Notes: a model not told the origin generated them from the sequence alone. A stretch of 64,000 nucleotides of DNA from Pseudomonadota bacterium (GCA_023428295.1 JAEYYV010000184.1:1-64000), one strand, 5' to 3'. Positions 32,214 to 41,582 are shown, counted from the first letter of the stretch. Program-made: numbers and translations.

Positions 32214-32996
32214 CGATGTGCACTTCGCTTTGTTCTTCGCGTCCTTCTTCAAGGCGGCGTCGAGATCGGTCGACGCCTTCGTCACGTTGGACTTCGGATA
32301 CTTCTGCTTGATGAGCCCGAGGTACGCACGCGCCTCGGTGCAGTTCTTGAGGTTCTGCGCGGCGACGGCGGCGAAGTAGAGCGCGTCGTCGGCGAGCTGG
32401 CTGTCGGCGTACTTGTCAGCGACGACTTGATACGCGGCGATCGCCTTGTCCCAGTCCTTCAGGTTCGAGTGGCTCTGCCCGCGGAAATACTGCGCGTCGG
32501 CAGCGCGTGCGTGCGTGGGAAACGACGAGACGAGGCGCTTGAAGATATCGATCGCGTCGTTGTAGCGAGCCGCCTCGAACGCCGTCGAGCCGAGTCGCCA
32601 CAGGTCATCGGGCGAGCTGTTCGCGCTCGGCTTGCCGCTCTCGAGCTGCGCGAGGCGAGCTTCGAGCGCATCCACGCGCTGCGTTTGCGTGGCGAGCGCC
32701 ATCTTCAGCTCGTTGACGCCTTGGTTCACCGCGGTGACGAGGCCGTTCGCGGTGCGCACGTCCTGGCGAAGTTGATCGACATCCGCGCCGAGGTCCGCCG
32801 AGTTGCGCTTGAGGAGCTTGGCCGCGTCGTCGAGGGTCTTCTGCAGCTCGGAGATCTTGCCGGACAAATCCTGCTCTTTGCTCGACAGCCGCGTGTCGAG
32901 GCCCTTGATGTCCTTGCGCATGGCCTCGCCCTCGGACTTGGTGGTCGCCCAAAAGCAGCCCGACAACATGGTGACAACGAGGAGGAGCTTGGTCAT
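32211..32996 (-). CDS. CpoB/YbgF-like coiled-coil TPR lipoprotein
   Basis: 261 residues. The lipoprotein signal ends LSGC at residue 14. A coiled-coil region (about 25-115, heptad-rich, SSKEQDLSGKISELQKTLDDAAKLL) is followed by TPR repeats: DDLWRLGSTAFEAARYNDAIDIFKRLVSSFP, AQYFRGQSHSNLKDWDKAIAAYQVVADKY and DDALYFAAVAAQNLKNCTEARAYLGLIKQKYP. This is the CpoB/YbgF layout, a Tol-Pal cluster protein coordinating septal peptidoglycan and outer membrane. ATG 32996 is 4 bases after the Pal-like gene's stop. The remaining tol genes are not nearby. Confidence 0.82.
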   Translation of the reverse strand: MTKLLLVVTMLSGCFWATTKSEGEAMRKDIKGLDTRLSSKEQDLSGKISELQKTLDDAAKLLKRNSADLGADVDQLRQDVRTANGLVTAVNQGVNELKMALATQTQRVDALEARLAQLESGKPSANSSPDDLWRLGSTAFEAARYNDAIDIFKRLVSSFPTHARAADAQYFRGQSHSNLKDWDKAIAAYQVVADKYADSQLADDALYFAAVAAQNLKNCTEARAYLGLIKQKYPKSNVTKASTDLDAALKKDAKNKAKCTS

Positions 32997-33000
32997 CGGA

Positions 33001-33747
33001 TTACCTCCACTGGAATTCGACGCGGCGATCCTTGTCGTCGCCGAGGCCGGTTGGCTCGGTCTCGCCCTTGGGCACGATCTGCATGCGCGCCGGATCTGCG
33101 CCGAGGCGAGCCATGTAGTCCGCCACCGACTGCGCACGTCGCTCGGACAGCGCGATGTTGTACTCCTCGGTGCCCGACGTATCGGTGTGACCGACGAGGA
33201 ACACGTTCTTACCCTTGGTCTTCTCGATGCACTGCGCGTTGTTGTCGAGGCGATCGCGCTCCGACTGCTGGATGCTCGAGTCGTCGAAGCCGAAGTACAC
33301 CGTGGACAGCGGGCACGCGCCCGGATCGTTCGACGCCTCGCCCGCGCGCTTGCAGTACCCGTTCACGCAGTCTTCGTCGTCGGCGCAGTCCTCGTCCTTG
33401 CTGCACTTGGTGCCGCGATTACACGCGCCGTTCTCGCAGGTGCCGCCGGGACCGCAATCACCGTCGGACGCGCACGGCTTGCACTTGCTCGCCTGGCAGA
33501 CCTGGCCCGCAGGACACTGATCGTCTTTGGTGCACTCGGGCGCAGCGATGCACGCGTTCGCGCTGCATCGTTTACCTTGGCCGCAATCGGAGTCTTCCGT
33601 GCACTCGACGCACTTGTTCTCCGCGCACTTCTTCCCGTCCTTGCAGTCCTTGTCGCCTTTGCACCCCGGCTTGGCCGGATCGCTACAAGACACCGCGAGG
33701 GCCGAGCCCAACAACATCGCAAACGCTGCGAGCAGGATCGCTCTCAT
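33001..33747 (-). CDS. Pal-like OmpA-family lipoprotein with Cys-rich repeats
   Basis: 248 residues. After a lipoprotein signal (cleavage before Cys at residue 21, AVSC), residues about 25-135 consist of six Cys-rich modules of the form C-x-x-D-x-D-C-x(4)-C-x(3)-C. The C-terminal OmpA/Pal domain (about 145-248) has VYFGFDDSSIQ, VGHTDTSGTEEYNIALSERRAQSVADYM and a final RRVEFQW, residues that hold peptidoglycan. A usual Pal lacks the Cys modules. It forms an operon with the CpoB-like gene, so a Tol-Pal-type role is likely. Confidence 0.88.
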   Translation of the reverse strand: MRAILLAAFAMLLGSALAVSCSDPAKPGCKGDKDCKDGKKCAENKCVECTEDSDCGQGKRCSANACIAAPECTKDDQCPAGQVCQASKCKPCASDGDCGPGGTCENGACNRGTKCSKDEDCADDEDCVNGYCKRAGEASNDPGACPLSTVYFGFDDSSIQQSERDRLDNNAQCIEKTKGKNVFLVGHTDTSGTEEYNIALSERRAQSVADYMARLGADPARMQIVPKGETEPTGLGDDKDRRVEFQWR

Positions 33748-33782
33748 GGCAGGACCCTAACATCTGGTAGGGTCTGGGCGAA

Positions 33783-35162
33783 ATGGCGCGCTCGACGATC
33801 CTCGTCATCGATGACGAGCCCAACATCCTGACGACGGTCCGCCGCTCGTTGGAGATCGAGGGCTTCAAGGTAGAGGTCGCCGGGAACGGTGCGCTGGGCC
33901 TGGCCAAGCTCGCCGACGGGGACATCGATCTCGTCCTCCTCGACGTGATGATGCCCGGCGAGACCGGCCTCGAGGTCCTGCCCAAGATCCGCGTGGCGAG
34001 CCCGGACACGATCGTCGTGATGATGTCCGGCAACGCCACCATCGAGACCGCGGTCCAGGCCACCAAAGGCGGCGCCCACGACTTCGTCGAGAAGCCGCTG
34101 TCGGGCGACAAGCTGCTCATCACCGTGCAGAACGCGCTGTCGTTCGCACGGCTCGCCCGCGAGAACCTGAAGGCGCGCAATCGCGTCACCACCGACTTCG
34201 CCATGATCGGCAAGGGCGGGGCGATGCGCGCGATCTTCGACAAGGTCGGCAAGACCGCGCCCACCAACGGCCGCGTGCTGATCACGGGTGAGAATGGAAC
34301 GGGTAAGGAGCTCGTCGCGCGTGCGATTCACGAGCACAGCCGTCGCGTGGACGGCCCGTTCGTGAAGCTCAACTGCGCGGCGATTCCCTCGGAGTTGATC
34401 GAGAGCGAATTGTTCGGACACGAGAAGGGCGCCTTCACCGGAGCGACGCAGCAGCGGCGCGGAAAATTCGAGCTGGCGGACGGGGGCACCCTGTTTCTCG
34501 ACGAGGTGGGTGACATGAACCCCAGCGCGCAGGCCAAAGTGTTGCGCGTCCTACAAGAAAACGAGCTCGAGCGCGTTGGCGGGGCCGAGACTATCAAGGT
34601 GGATGTCCGCGTCGTGGCCGCCACCAACAAGGACCTGTCCGCGGAGATCGCGGCCGGCCGGTTCCGCGAGGACCTCTATTACCGCCTCGCCGTGGTGCCG
34701 ATCGAGCTGCCACCGCTACGCGCCCGTCGCGAGGACCTCCCGTCGCTCGTCCAGCACTTCATCGAGCAGGTCTGCGCGGACAACGGGCGGCGGCTGAAGA
34801 AGGTCGCGCCGTCGGCGATGACGCTGCTCATGCAGCACGAGTGGCCGGGCAACGTGCGCGAGCTGAAGAACGTCGTCGAGCGCCTCGCGATCCTGACGGG
34901 CGATGCCGAGGTGATCACCGAGGCCGACGTCGGCGATGCGCTGCCGCGCGTGAAGGCCGTGAAGGCCGAGTTCGCACGCGGCACGCCGTTCAAGGATCTC
35001 GTCTCCGCCGCCGAGCGCGAGATCATCATGGCTGCTCTCGAGGCAAACGAGCACCACGTGTCCAACACCGCGCGCGAGCTGCAGCTCGAGCGCAGTCACC
35101 TGTACAAGAAGATGCGCTCGCTCGGCATCGACCATCGCGCGGACGACGACGACGACAAGTAG
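33783..35162 (+). CDS. Sigma-54-dependent response regulator (NtrC family)
   Basis: 459 residues in three domains. A receiver (4-115) has the phospho-acceptor Asp in LLDVMMPGETG and the switch Lys in FVEKPLSG. An AAA+ domain has GENGTGKE, GAFTGA (sigma-54 contact loop) and LADGGTLFLDEVGDM. A Fis-type HTH at the C-terminus reads ARELQLERSHLYKKMRSLGI. It activates sigma-54 promoters when phosphorylated. No histidine kinase is adjacent, so the partner is elsewhere. Divergent from the Pal-like gene with 35 bp between. Confidence 0.95.
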   Translation: MARSTILVIDDEPNILTTVRRSLEIEGFKVEVAGNGALGLAKLADGDIDLVLLDVMMPGETGLEVLPKIRVASPDTIVVMMSGNATIETAVQATKGGAHDFVEKPLSGDKLLITVQNALSFARLARENLKARNRVTTDFAMIGKGGAMRAIFDKVGKTAPTNGRVLITGENGTGKELVARAIHEHSRRVDGPFVKLNCAAIPSELIESELFGHEKGAFTGATQQRRGKFELADGGTLFLDEVGDMNPSAQAKVLRVLQENELERVGGAETIKVDVRVVAATNKDLSAEIAAGRFREDLYYRLAVVPIELPPLRARREDLPSLVQHFIEQVCADNGRRLKKVAPSAMTLLMQHEWPGNVRELKNVVERLAILTGDAEVITEADVGDALPRVKAVKAEFARGTPFKDLVSAAEREIIMAALEANEHHVSNTARELQLERSHLYKKMRSLGIDHRADDDDDK

Positions 35163-35174
35163 CGCTTCGCCGCG

Positions 35175-36701
35175 TCAGTCGTTGGGCGGAGTGACGTAGA
35201 CGATGCGCGCGCGCACCGACGAGCCCGAGGTGTCCGGCGCTTGGCCGCTGTCGTCACGCCAGACGACCACGAACGCGTCGTCGGGGAGCGCGGCGACCGA
35301 AGGCTTCGATTGATCTCCGACGGTCGTCGTCGGAATCACCATCTCCTCGGTCAGCGCCGTGCCGTTGGAGTCGTACGCGCGACCGTACACACCGCAGCCC
35401 TGGCCATCGCCGTTGGCGTTGCACGAGTGCCACGTGACAAACATCTTGCCCGCCGCGTTCGTCGCCACGCCGAACGTCTCGTACGAACCGAAGTCCGTGC
35501 CGCTCTTCGTCGTGACCACGGTGGCCGTGCCCTGAACGGCGCCCGTGGCGTTGGTGCGATAGAGCTCGATGCGCCCCGGACCGTCGAAGCCCGTCGCGAG
35601 GGCCCAACGTACGAGGATCGCGAACCCCTGCCCGAGCGGCGCGACCCGAACCGCTTCGACAACGTCCGTCGCCGTCGCTGGCAGAAACTCGGTGTCGGGG
35701 ATCGAGAACGCGTTGGTCAGGTTCGCGATGCGCACGTGCACGCTGCCGCCGACGAGCCACGCGTAGAGCACGTTCGTTCCGGCGAGCTGTGCGGTGACGG
35801 CGGGACGTGAGGGCGAGGCGACCGTCGACACGTTCACCGGCGCTGCGAGCGTGGTGCAGTCCGCGCGCACGATCGCGCCGCGGACGGTCGCTGCGGTGTT
35901 GAGCGTGCGCCACGTGACCGCGAAGTTCTGGTTAGACAGCGGCGCGATCGACACGACATCCGCGAACGGATCCTGCGAGATCTCGAGCTGTGACGGTGTG
36001 GCGTTGCCCTGCGCGTCGAGCGAGCGACACGCGACACCATCGCGCGTCGACGGAGACAGCTCCGAGTAGTCCCACACGAGCAGCGTGGCGGGACCCGCGG
36101 TCGCCACGGCCGGCACGCTGGGAAAGCCCGTCGGCGTGGTGGTCAGCTGGAACGCGTTGGTGCCGGCGGCCACGCGTGTGGATGCCGGTTTGCCCGTCAC
36201 ATCGAAGCGACGCGCGAACAGCGAGCACGGATCGTTGTCGCATTGATCGCGGTACGTGACGGTCCACAGGCCGTCCGCAGCCGCGCTGACCTGGAAGCCG
36301 TTCGCCTCGGAGTCGTTCGACGGAAACTGATCGCCGGCGACATCGGTGTTCACCACGAAGTCCATGCTGTCGAGCGTGACGCTCGCGGCGGGATCGTCGA
36401 CGAGCGCCGTGGTGGATCCGCGCCCGACGACGAGATCATCGGCATCGAGTGCGTCGACGGAGATGCGGAGGCTTCCATCGCGCTCCGGTGCGGACACGCT
36501 GAACGTGACGGGAAATGCTTGGCCGAGCGTCAGCTCTTGCGTGCGCTCCGCTCCGCCGTTGGACAGCGTCACGCGCAGCGCGACCGCGTCGTGAACCGCG
36601 GGGCGCGCGTTCACCGTCACCACGGTGTATGCCTGCACGCTCGGTTCGCTACACGCCGCGACGGCGCATGCGAGACCGGTGAAGAGCAGCGAACGATTCA
36701 T
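35175..36701 (-). CDS. Secreted lipoprotein of unknown function (third gene of kinase operon)
   Basis: 508 residues. A lipoprotein signal (MNRSLLFTGLACAVAAC) is followed by beta-rich repeats of the form 'P.v...g..l.vW' (VPAVATAGPATLLVWDYSEL, VTWRTLNTAATVRGAIV, FVTWHSCNANGDGQGCG, DDAFVVVWRDDSG), like beta-propeller blades, with Asp/Cys-rich loops (DQCDNDPC). No named family. It starts with ATG overlapping the previous gene's stop by 4 bases, so it is made with the kinase and TPR proteins. Confidence 0.75.
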   Translation of the reverse strand: MNRSLLFTGLACAVAACSEPSVQAYTVVTVNARPAVHDAVALRVTLSNGGAERTQELTLGQAFPVTFSVSAPERDGSLRISVDALDADDLVVGRGSTTALVDDPAASVTLDSMDFVVNTDVAGDQFPSNDSEANGFQVSAAADGLWTVTYRDQCDNDPCSLFARRFDVTGKPASTRVAAGTNAFQLTTTPTGFPSVPAVATAGPATLLVWDYSELSPSTRDGVACRSLDAQGNATPSQLEISQDPFADVVSIAPLSNQNFAVTWRTLNTAATVRGAIVRADCTTLAAPVNVSTVASPSRPAVTAQLAGTNVLYAWLVGGSVHVRIANLTNAFSIPDTEFLPATATDVVEAVRVAPLGQGFAILVRWALATGFDGPGRIELYRTNATGAVQGTATVVTTKSGTDFGSYETFGVATNAAGKMFVTWHSCNANGDGQGCGVYGRAYDSNGTALTEEMVIPTTTVGDQSKPSVAALPDDAFVVVWRDDSGQAPDTSGSSVRARIVYVTPPND

Positions 36702-37252
36702 GGTGGGAAGTTGATGTTACCGAGCGAGGTCGTCGGCGGGCTGGTTCCACCGTCGCGCGTGGCTGCATAGATGCCAACACCCGCGCCGGCACCCACGACG
36801 GCGATGCCCGTCCAGAACCACCACTTCTTGTACACGGGTGTCCCCCCGCCGGGAGGCGGTGGCGGAGGAGTTTCCTTCACGAGCTTCAGCTTGCGCGAGT
36901 TCTCCTTCTCCTGCTCCGCCTCGAGATCGGTGATGTACTCCTCGACTTGCTCGCGGTTCTCCGCGTCGGGGAGGAGCTTCAGGTACTTCCGGAAGCTGAA
37001 GATCGCTTCGTCGTACGCCTTCAGGTTGCGGTGACACTGGCCGATGTTGAAGAGGATCTCGGGAATCGGCTTCGCGTCGTACGCCTGCGTGTACTGATCG
37101 AGCGCTTCCTCGAACTTTCCGAGGTTGAACAGCTTCTGTCCTCGATCGAAGTAGCGCTTGGCTGCGCGCTCCGCGGGGTCCGCGAACGCGCTGCCCGCGA
37201 AGAGCAACGTGACGACGAGCGTGATGGCGATGCGGATCAGCGGACGAGTCAT
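36698..37252 (-). CDS. TPR protein with C-terminal membrane anchor
   Basis: 184 residues. A signal peptide (LVVTLLFAGSAFA) is followed by two or three TPR-like helices (AAKRYFDRGQKLFNLGKFEEALDQYTQAYDAKP, EILFNIGQCHRNLKAYDEAIFSFRKYLKLLP), a Lys/Glu helix, a Pro-rich linker (PPPPPPGGG) and a transmembrane segment (WWFWTGIAVVGAGAGVGIYAA) with a short tail. It probably sits in the inner membrane with the TPR part outside. The start overlaps the kinase stop (ATGA) and the stop overlaps the lipoprotein start (ATGA). Confidence 0.8.
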   Translation of the reverse strand: MTRPLIRIAITLVVTLLFAGSAFADPAERAAKRYFDRGQKLFNLGKFEEALDQYTQAYDAKPIPEILFNIGQCHRNLKAYDEAIFSFRKYLKLLPDAENREQVEEYITDLEAEQEKENSRKLKLVKETPPPPPPGGGTPVYKKWWFWTGIAVVGAGAGVGIYAATRDGGTSPPTTSLGNINFPP

Positions 37253-39288
37253 GGGCGCTTGCGAAACGGATCGAGCGTATCGCTACGGTCGATCTTATCG
37301 CCCGGCTTCTTCTCGGGCTTCTTCTCCGCAGGCGGATTGTCCGAGGGCGGGGGCGTGTCAGTGACCTGCGGCTTCTTGTCAGCCTTGTCAGGCTGCTTCG
37401 TGACTTTGGTGGTCTTGACCTTCGTCCGCGTCTCCGTCGGGGGAGGCTTGGCAACAACGATCTGCTCGAGGCGCAGGGTGTAGTCGCGCTTGTTGCTGGT
37501 CAGATCGACGACGACCACGCCGTCCTTGTGACCCGCGCTCTTCACGACATACGTGCGACTCTCGGTGGATCTTCCATCGCCGAGGTCGACGTTGACCGAG
37601 CACGGCGTGTTGCACAGCTCCGCGGACTGTCCGTCGGCAAACAGTGCGCCGCTCGGCAACGAATCGAAGCGCAGCTCGACGAACTTCGGCGTGGCGACCG
37701 CGGGCTCGTCGACGACGAGCGTGGGCTCCTTGATCGGCGCGGGATCCGGATCGGCCGCCTCGGCGGGAGCCGGCGGCGCGTCGCTGCTATCGCGACCCGC
37801 GAACCACACTGCACCGCCGACACCGAGGCCCACGGCGATCGCTCCACCGATAAACCACACGTACCAAGGCGTGGGCGGCTGCACGGGCGGCTGCGGCAAG
37901 CCGACGATCTGGCTGTAGTACGGCGCGCCGTAGATCTGCGATTGATGCAGCGGCGCGTGCGTCATCGAGGCCATGCTCGGCATCGACGGCATCGACGCCA
38001 TCGAGTGCGCGCCCGACGACGGCGTCGGTATGGCCGCGATCGGCGGCATCGTCGGCAGCTGCGGGGGCAGGTGCGGCGGCAGATGCGGCGGCAGATGCGG
38101 CGAAAGCGGAGCAGGGCGGATGCCGCTCGCGGTCATGTTCGCGAACGGTGGCGGTGGCAGCGTCTCGAGACCGCCGAGCATGGCGAGCAGCGAATCGCGG
38201 AGCTCGACGATGTGCTGATAGCGCTGGTTGGGATCCTTCTCGAGCGCGCGCAGGATGATCGCTTCGAGGCGCTCGTCGAGGTGCGCACCGCCCGTCGTGT
38301 TCTTCGGGCGCACCGGCATCTCGGTCAGGTGCTTGCGCACGTACTCGCCGAACGAGCGACCGCGGAACATGGGCTGTCCGCAGAACAGCTCGTACATGAT
38401 CGCGCCGAGCGAGTAGATGTCCGAGCGTCCATCGATGGGCATGCCACCCGCTTGCTCGGGAGACATGTACGCGGGCGTTCCGATCACCGAGCCGGCGGCG
38501 GTCTGAAAGCCGATGTCCTCGTCGTCGCGGTTCAGGAGCTTCGCGACGCCGAAATCGAGGAGCTTCACGAGCTCGGCACCGTCGGACGTGGGGACGACGA
38601 TCACGTTGTCCGGCTTGAGATCGCGATGGACGATCTGCACCGAGTGCGCGGCGGCGAGGCCATCGCAGATCTGCACGAGCACCGCGAGCGCGCGAGGAAG
38701 ATCGATGCCGGTGCGCGCCCACTTGCCGAGCGATTGCCCGCGCAGCATCTCCATCACGATGCACGTGGTGCCGTCCTCGAGCTCGAGGATGTCCGGAACG
38801 TCGACGATGTTGCGATGGCGAATGCGATTGACGGTGCGCGCTTCCTGGATGAATCGCGCGACGGCGTCTTTGCGCTTCGCGTAGTCCGTGCGCAACAGCT
38901 TCAGCGCGACCTCGCGTCCGAGCTTGGTGTGCTCGGCGCGATAGACGTAGCCCATGCCGCCTTTGCCGAGCAGCTCGACGACGCGATAGCTTCCGAGCGT
39001 GGTGCCGATGCGATTGTCCGGATCGTCGACGGTGCGCCTGGGCGGAGGCGGCGGCTTGGTCTCCGGACGCGGAGGCGCAGGCGTGCGAACGCGACCCGCG
39101 GGCGACTCGACTTTGGTGCCTTCCTCGTCGCGATGTTGGGCTTCGTGCGTGCCGAGCGCGAGCGATGGATGTTCGATGCCGCTGTCCGGACCGACTTCGT
39201 CCGCAGGATCGATCGAGAGCGACTGCGTCGGATCGCGTACGACTCCTTGGGAGGAATGCACGCCTGAGCGCGGGTCGCGAGTCGTCAT
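37249..39288 (-). CDS. Transmembrane Ser/Thr protein kinase with PEGA-like domain
   Basis: 679 residues from ATG 39288; the frame is open further upstream (TTG). A charged Pro-rich start (1-95) leads into the kinase domain (101-370): GKGGMGYVYRAEH, Lys130 in VALKLL, HRDLKPDN (221-228), DFG (245-247) and GTPAYMSPEQAGG. A Pro/Ser/Met-rich linker (PHLPPHLPPHL, MASMPSMPSM) precedes a transmembrane helix (WYVWFIGGAIAVGLGVGGAVWF). The outer part contains a PEGA-like domain (FVELRFDSLPSGALFADGQ...CNTPCSVNVDL) and ends in a Lys/Pro-rich tail. This is a Myxococcota-typical Hanks kinase; all key catalytic residues are present. First gene of a three-gene overlapping operon. Confidence 0.93.
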   Translation of the reverse strand: MTTRDPRSGVHSSQGVVRDPTQSLSIDPADEVGPDSGIEHPSLALGTHEAQHRDEEGTKVESPAGRVRTPAPPRPETKPPPPPRRTVDDPDNRIGTTLGSYRVVELLGKGGMGYVYRAEHTKLGREVALKLLRTDYAKRKDAVARFIQEARTVNRIRHRNIVDVPDILELEDGTTCIVMEMLRGQSLGKWARTGIDLPRALAVLVQICDGLAAAHSVQIVHRDLKPDNVIVVPTSDGAELVKLLDFGVAKLLNRDDEDIGFQTAAGSVIGTPAYMSPEQAGGMPIDGRSDIYSLGAIMYELFCGQPMFRGRSFGEYVRKHLTEMPVRPKNTTGGAHLDERLEAIILRALEKDPNQRYQHIVELRDSLLAMLGGLETLPPPPFANMTASGIRPAPLSPHLPPHLPPHLPPQLPTMPPIAAIPTPSSGAHSMASMPSMPSMASMTHAPLHQSQIYGAPYYSQIVGLPQPPVQPPTPWYVWFIGGAIAVGLGVGGAVWFAGRDSSDAPPAPAEAADPDPAPIKEPTLVVDEPAVATPKFVELRFDSLPSGALFADGQSAELCNTPCSVNVDLGDGRSTESRTYVVKSAGHKDGVVVVDLTSNKRDYTLRLEQIVVAKPPPTETRTKVKTTKVTKQPDKADKKPQVTDTPPPSDNPPAEKKPEKKPGDKIDRSDTLDPFRKRP

Positions 39289-39369
39289 AGGCGAGCAACC
39301 GCCATTGTACGATCGGAAGTAGCCACTCAGCAACCAAACGATTTCGAGGGCTTGTGGCTTTCGCCACGT

Positions 39370-39960
39370 CTACTGGATTGGCTGGCCCAATACGCGGAGC
39401 GCGTCGGAGAGAGCGTTCTGAACGTGGGGCACGTCCTCGACCAGATAACGCTCGCGGAGCGGTGTAATCGCTTGGGTATTTCCGAGATCGCGAAGCGCGT
39501 GCGCGGTGGCGGCCCGGATGTCGCGGCTCGCGTGCTGCAAGAACGGCAGAAGCAGGTTCATGTCGTCGACGACGCGGAGCACGCCGATCGACTCGATGCC
39601 AGCGCGCAAGACCAGCAGGTCTCGGCCCGTCCTCGCATCGCGATACCTGGGCAGACCGAGGAGCTGGACGAGCGTGCCGTGCGCCTCGTGCGCCTCGCAC
39701 GGCGACTTGCAGTACTGCGTGAGCGCACGGACGGCGCGCAACCGAACGCCCGTGTCGATCGAGTCGTCACCGAGCGCGATGTCCTGCAGGTTGTCGAGCG
39801 CTTCTTCCTCGCTGTTGTTGTGGACGAGGTTGAGCTGCTGCGTCGTCGGTTGCGAATCGATCGGCGTCAGCGCGAAGCGCACGCGATCCGCGACCGGACC
39901 GGCGACCACGGGGACCGCGATCACGCACACGAGTACCGCAGTGAAGAGCTTGGTCTTCAT
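39370..39960 (-). CDS. Secreted HEAT-repeat protein
   Basis: 196 residues. A signal peptide (MKTKLFTAVLVCVIAVPVVAG) is followed by HEAT/PBS-type helical repeats (VRLRAVRALTQYC, IESIGVLRVVDDMNLLLPFLQHASRDIRAATAHALRDLG, ITPLRERYLVEDVPHVQNALSDALRVLG). These repeats usually mediate protein binding. Its ATG overlaps the stop of the upstream metzincin-like lipoprotein by 4 bases, so the two are coupled and may act together at the cell surface. Confidence 0.82.
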   Translation of the reverse strand: MKTKLFTAVLVCVIAVPVVAGPVADRVRFALTPIDSQPTTQQLNLVHNNSEEEALDNLQDIALGDDSIDTGVRLRAVRALTQYCKSPCEAHEAHGTLVQLLGLPRYRDARTGRDLLVLRAGIESIGVLRVVDDMNLLLPFLQHASRDIRAATAHALRDLGNTQAITPLRERYLVEDVPHVQNALSDALRVLGQPIQ

Positions 39961-41537
39961 CGCAGCACCGCGCTCTTCGTGAGGATCTCGCGCTGACCAG
40001 CGGTGACCTCGGTGCCGCCGAACTCGGAGAAGAACATGAGGTTCGTCGTCTCGCGACCCGGCTCGGGATCGGTGTCGGCGATGCCGTCGCGCCAGTTCGG
40101 ATGCTCTTGCACCTCGAGCTCGACGTTGTGATAGAGGCCCATGTAGCGCGCGACCTCGTGGGCGGTCAGGCGCGCGAACTGTCCCCACGATCGATAGCAA
40201 AGCGTGTCGACGCCGATCGCGATGCCCGACTGGCGCGAGCCTGCGAGCCCCCCCGGGCCGGGATTGGGAGCGATCGCTTGTAGACCGACGGGCGAGATCG
40301 ACCGCACGAAGTAGATGTCGATGCCGCGCGGGTTCGTGCCGAGCGAGAACAGCGCGGGCGCATCGTCGACGGAGAGCGCGTCGAGATCCGGGTGATCGCG
40401 GCGATCGCTGTACGAGAGGTTGCCGAGCGCGACGCCCGCACCGGCGAAGATCGTGCGCAGCTCGCCGAGGAACGTGGTCTGAAAGAACGGCGCTTCTTGT
40501 GCGCGCATCGCGTCGAGCACGCCGCCGAACGAGTCCTGGCAAGGATGGTCGGCGAGATCGAGGAAGTGAAACCGCAGATCGAGGTTCACCGCCGTGTCCA
40601 TCTTGAGGATCGCGGTGACGCGCGGGATCGCCGAGCCGACGAGGCCATTCGTGCGGAACGACGAGGTCGCGATGCGATACGCGCCGGGCTCGAGCTTCGC
40701 CGTGGTGCTCGATGGAATCTGCAGCACCGATTGTCCGGGCTCGGGCAGATGACGCAGCCGGTTCGCGAAGAACTCCTCGACGGACTTCGTCGAGTTGCAG
40801 CGTGCATCCATGGGCCCCTGCACGACGCACGGCTTCGCGTAGCTTGGATCGTCGACCTCGTCACTCGGCGACCACACCGTGCGCGCCCCGACGAGCTGCG
40901 AGGTGTCGTCGACGCGAAACACGACGGTCGCCGATCGCGCACCCGACGGCACGGGAAGCAAGATCTCGGTCTCCACGCTCGACGTGGGAATGGACCACAC
41001 GATGTTGCCCGAGCTCGGCAAGCACGCATCGAACAGCTGGCCGTTGCTCGGCGCGGCGACACGCGGGGTGGTCATGCACGTGGTGCCGGCGTTGCAGTCG
41101 CGCGTCTCGGTGCACAGATCCACGCAGCGACCGAGCGCGCACGTTCCATTGCGACACTCGCTGTCGATCGTGCACTCGGCGTTCGGCGGCTTGCTGCTAC
41201 TGTTCTGCGTGGTGCAACTCGCGAGGAGTCGCTTGTTGTCGTCGACGCTGGTGCCGTTGTTGATCTGGCACGACAGGCCGGGCGCGCAGTCGACCTCGCT
41301 GTGGCACGCGTCACCATTCTCGCCGCTCGCGAGCACGCAGAGGCCGTCACTCGTGCACGCGTAGCCATCGCCACACTCGGGTGCGCGTTGGCAGCGCGGA
41401 ACGCAGACGTTGGCAACGCATTGGAGAGCGTTGTCACACGCTCCGTTGTTGGCGCAGGGATCACCGATGTCACCTGCGCTGCCGGGGCATCCCGCGAGCG
41501 CGATGGTGATCAGCAGGAGAAAACTACGCGACAGCAT
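39957..41537 (-). CDS. Lipoprotein with Cys-rich repeats and a degenerate metzincin motif
   Basis: 526 residues from ATG 41537. Lipoprotein signal MLSRSFLLLITIALAGC. Residues about 24-160 hold Cys-rich modules (CANNGACDNALQC, CHSEVDCAPGLSC, CTIDSECRNGTC). The rest resembles secreted metalloproteases of this phylum, and near the C-terminus reads TAHEVARYMGLYHN. Metzincins need HExxHxxGxxH; here the third ligand position is Arg (codon CGC) instead of His. The C-terminal part also has NLMFFSEFGGTEVTAGQREIL, like the Met-turn region of such enzymes. It is probably a non-catalytic or altered-metal relative. Confidence 0.8.
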   Translation of the reverse strand: MLSRSFLLLITIALAGCPGSAGDIGDPCANNGACDNALQCVANVCVPRCQRAPECGDGYACTSDGLCVLASGENGDACHSEVDCAPGLSCQINNGTSVDDNKRLLASCTTQNSSSKPPNAECTIDSECRNGTCALGRCVDLCTETRDCNAGTTCMTTPRVAAPSNGQLFDACLPSSGNIVWSIPTSSVETEILLPVPSGARSATVVFRVDDTSQLVGARTVWSPSDEVDDPSYAKPCVVQGPMDARCNSTKSVEEFFANRLRHLPEPGQSVLQIPSSTTAKLEPGAYRIATSSFRTNGLVGSAIPRVTAILKMDTAVNLDLRFHFLDLADHPCQDSFGGVLDAMRAQEAPFFQTTFLGELRTIFAGAGVALGNLSYSDRRDHPDLDALSVDDAPALFSLGTNPRGIDIYFVRSISPVGLQAIAPNPGPGGLAGSRQSGIAIGVDTLCYRSWGQFARLTAHEVARYMGLYHNVELEVQEHPNWRDGIADTDPEPGRETTNLMFFSEFGGTEVTAGQREILTKSAVLR

Positions 41538-41582
41538 CGAAACGATGGGAATCCTAGGCCCGATGGAAGGCGAGGCCGAGTA

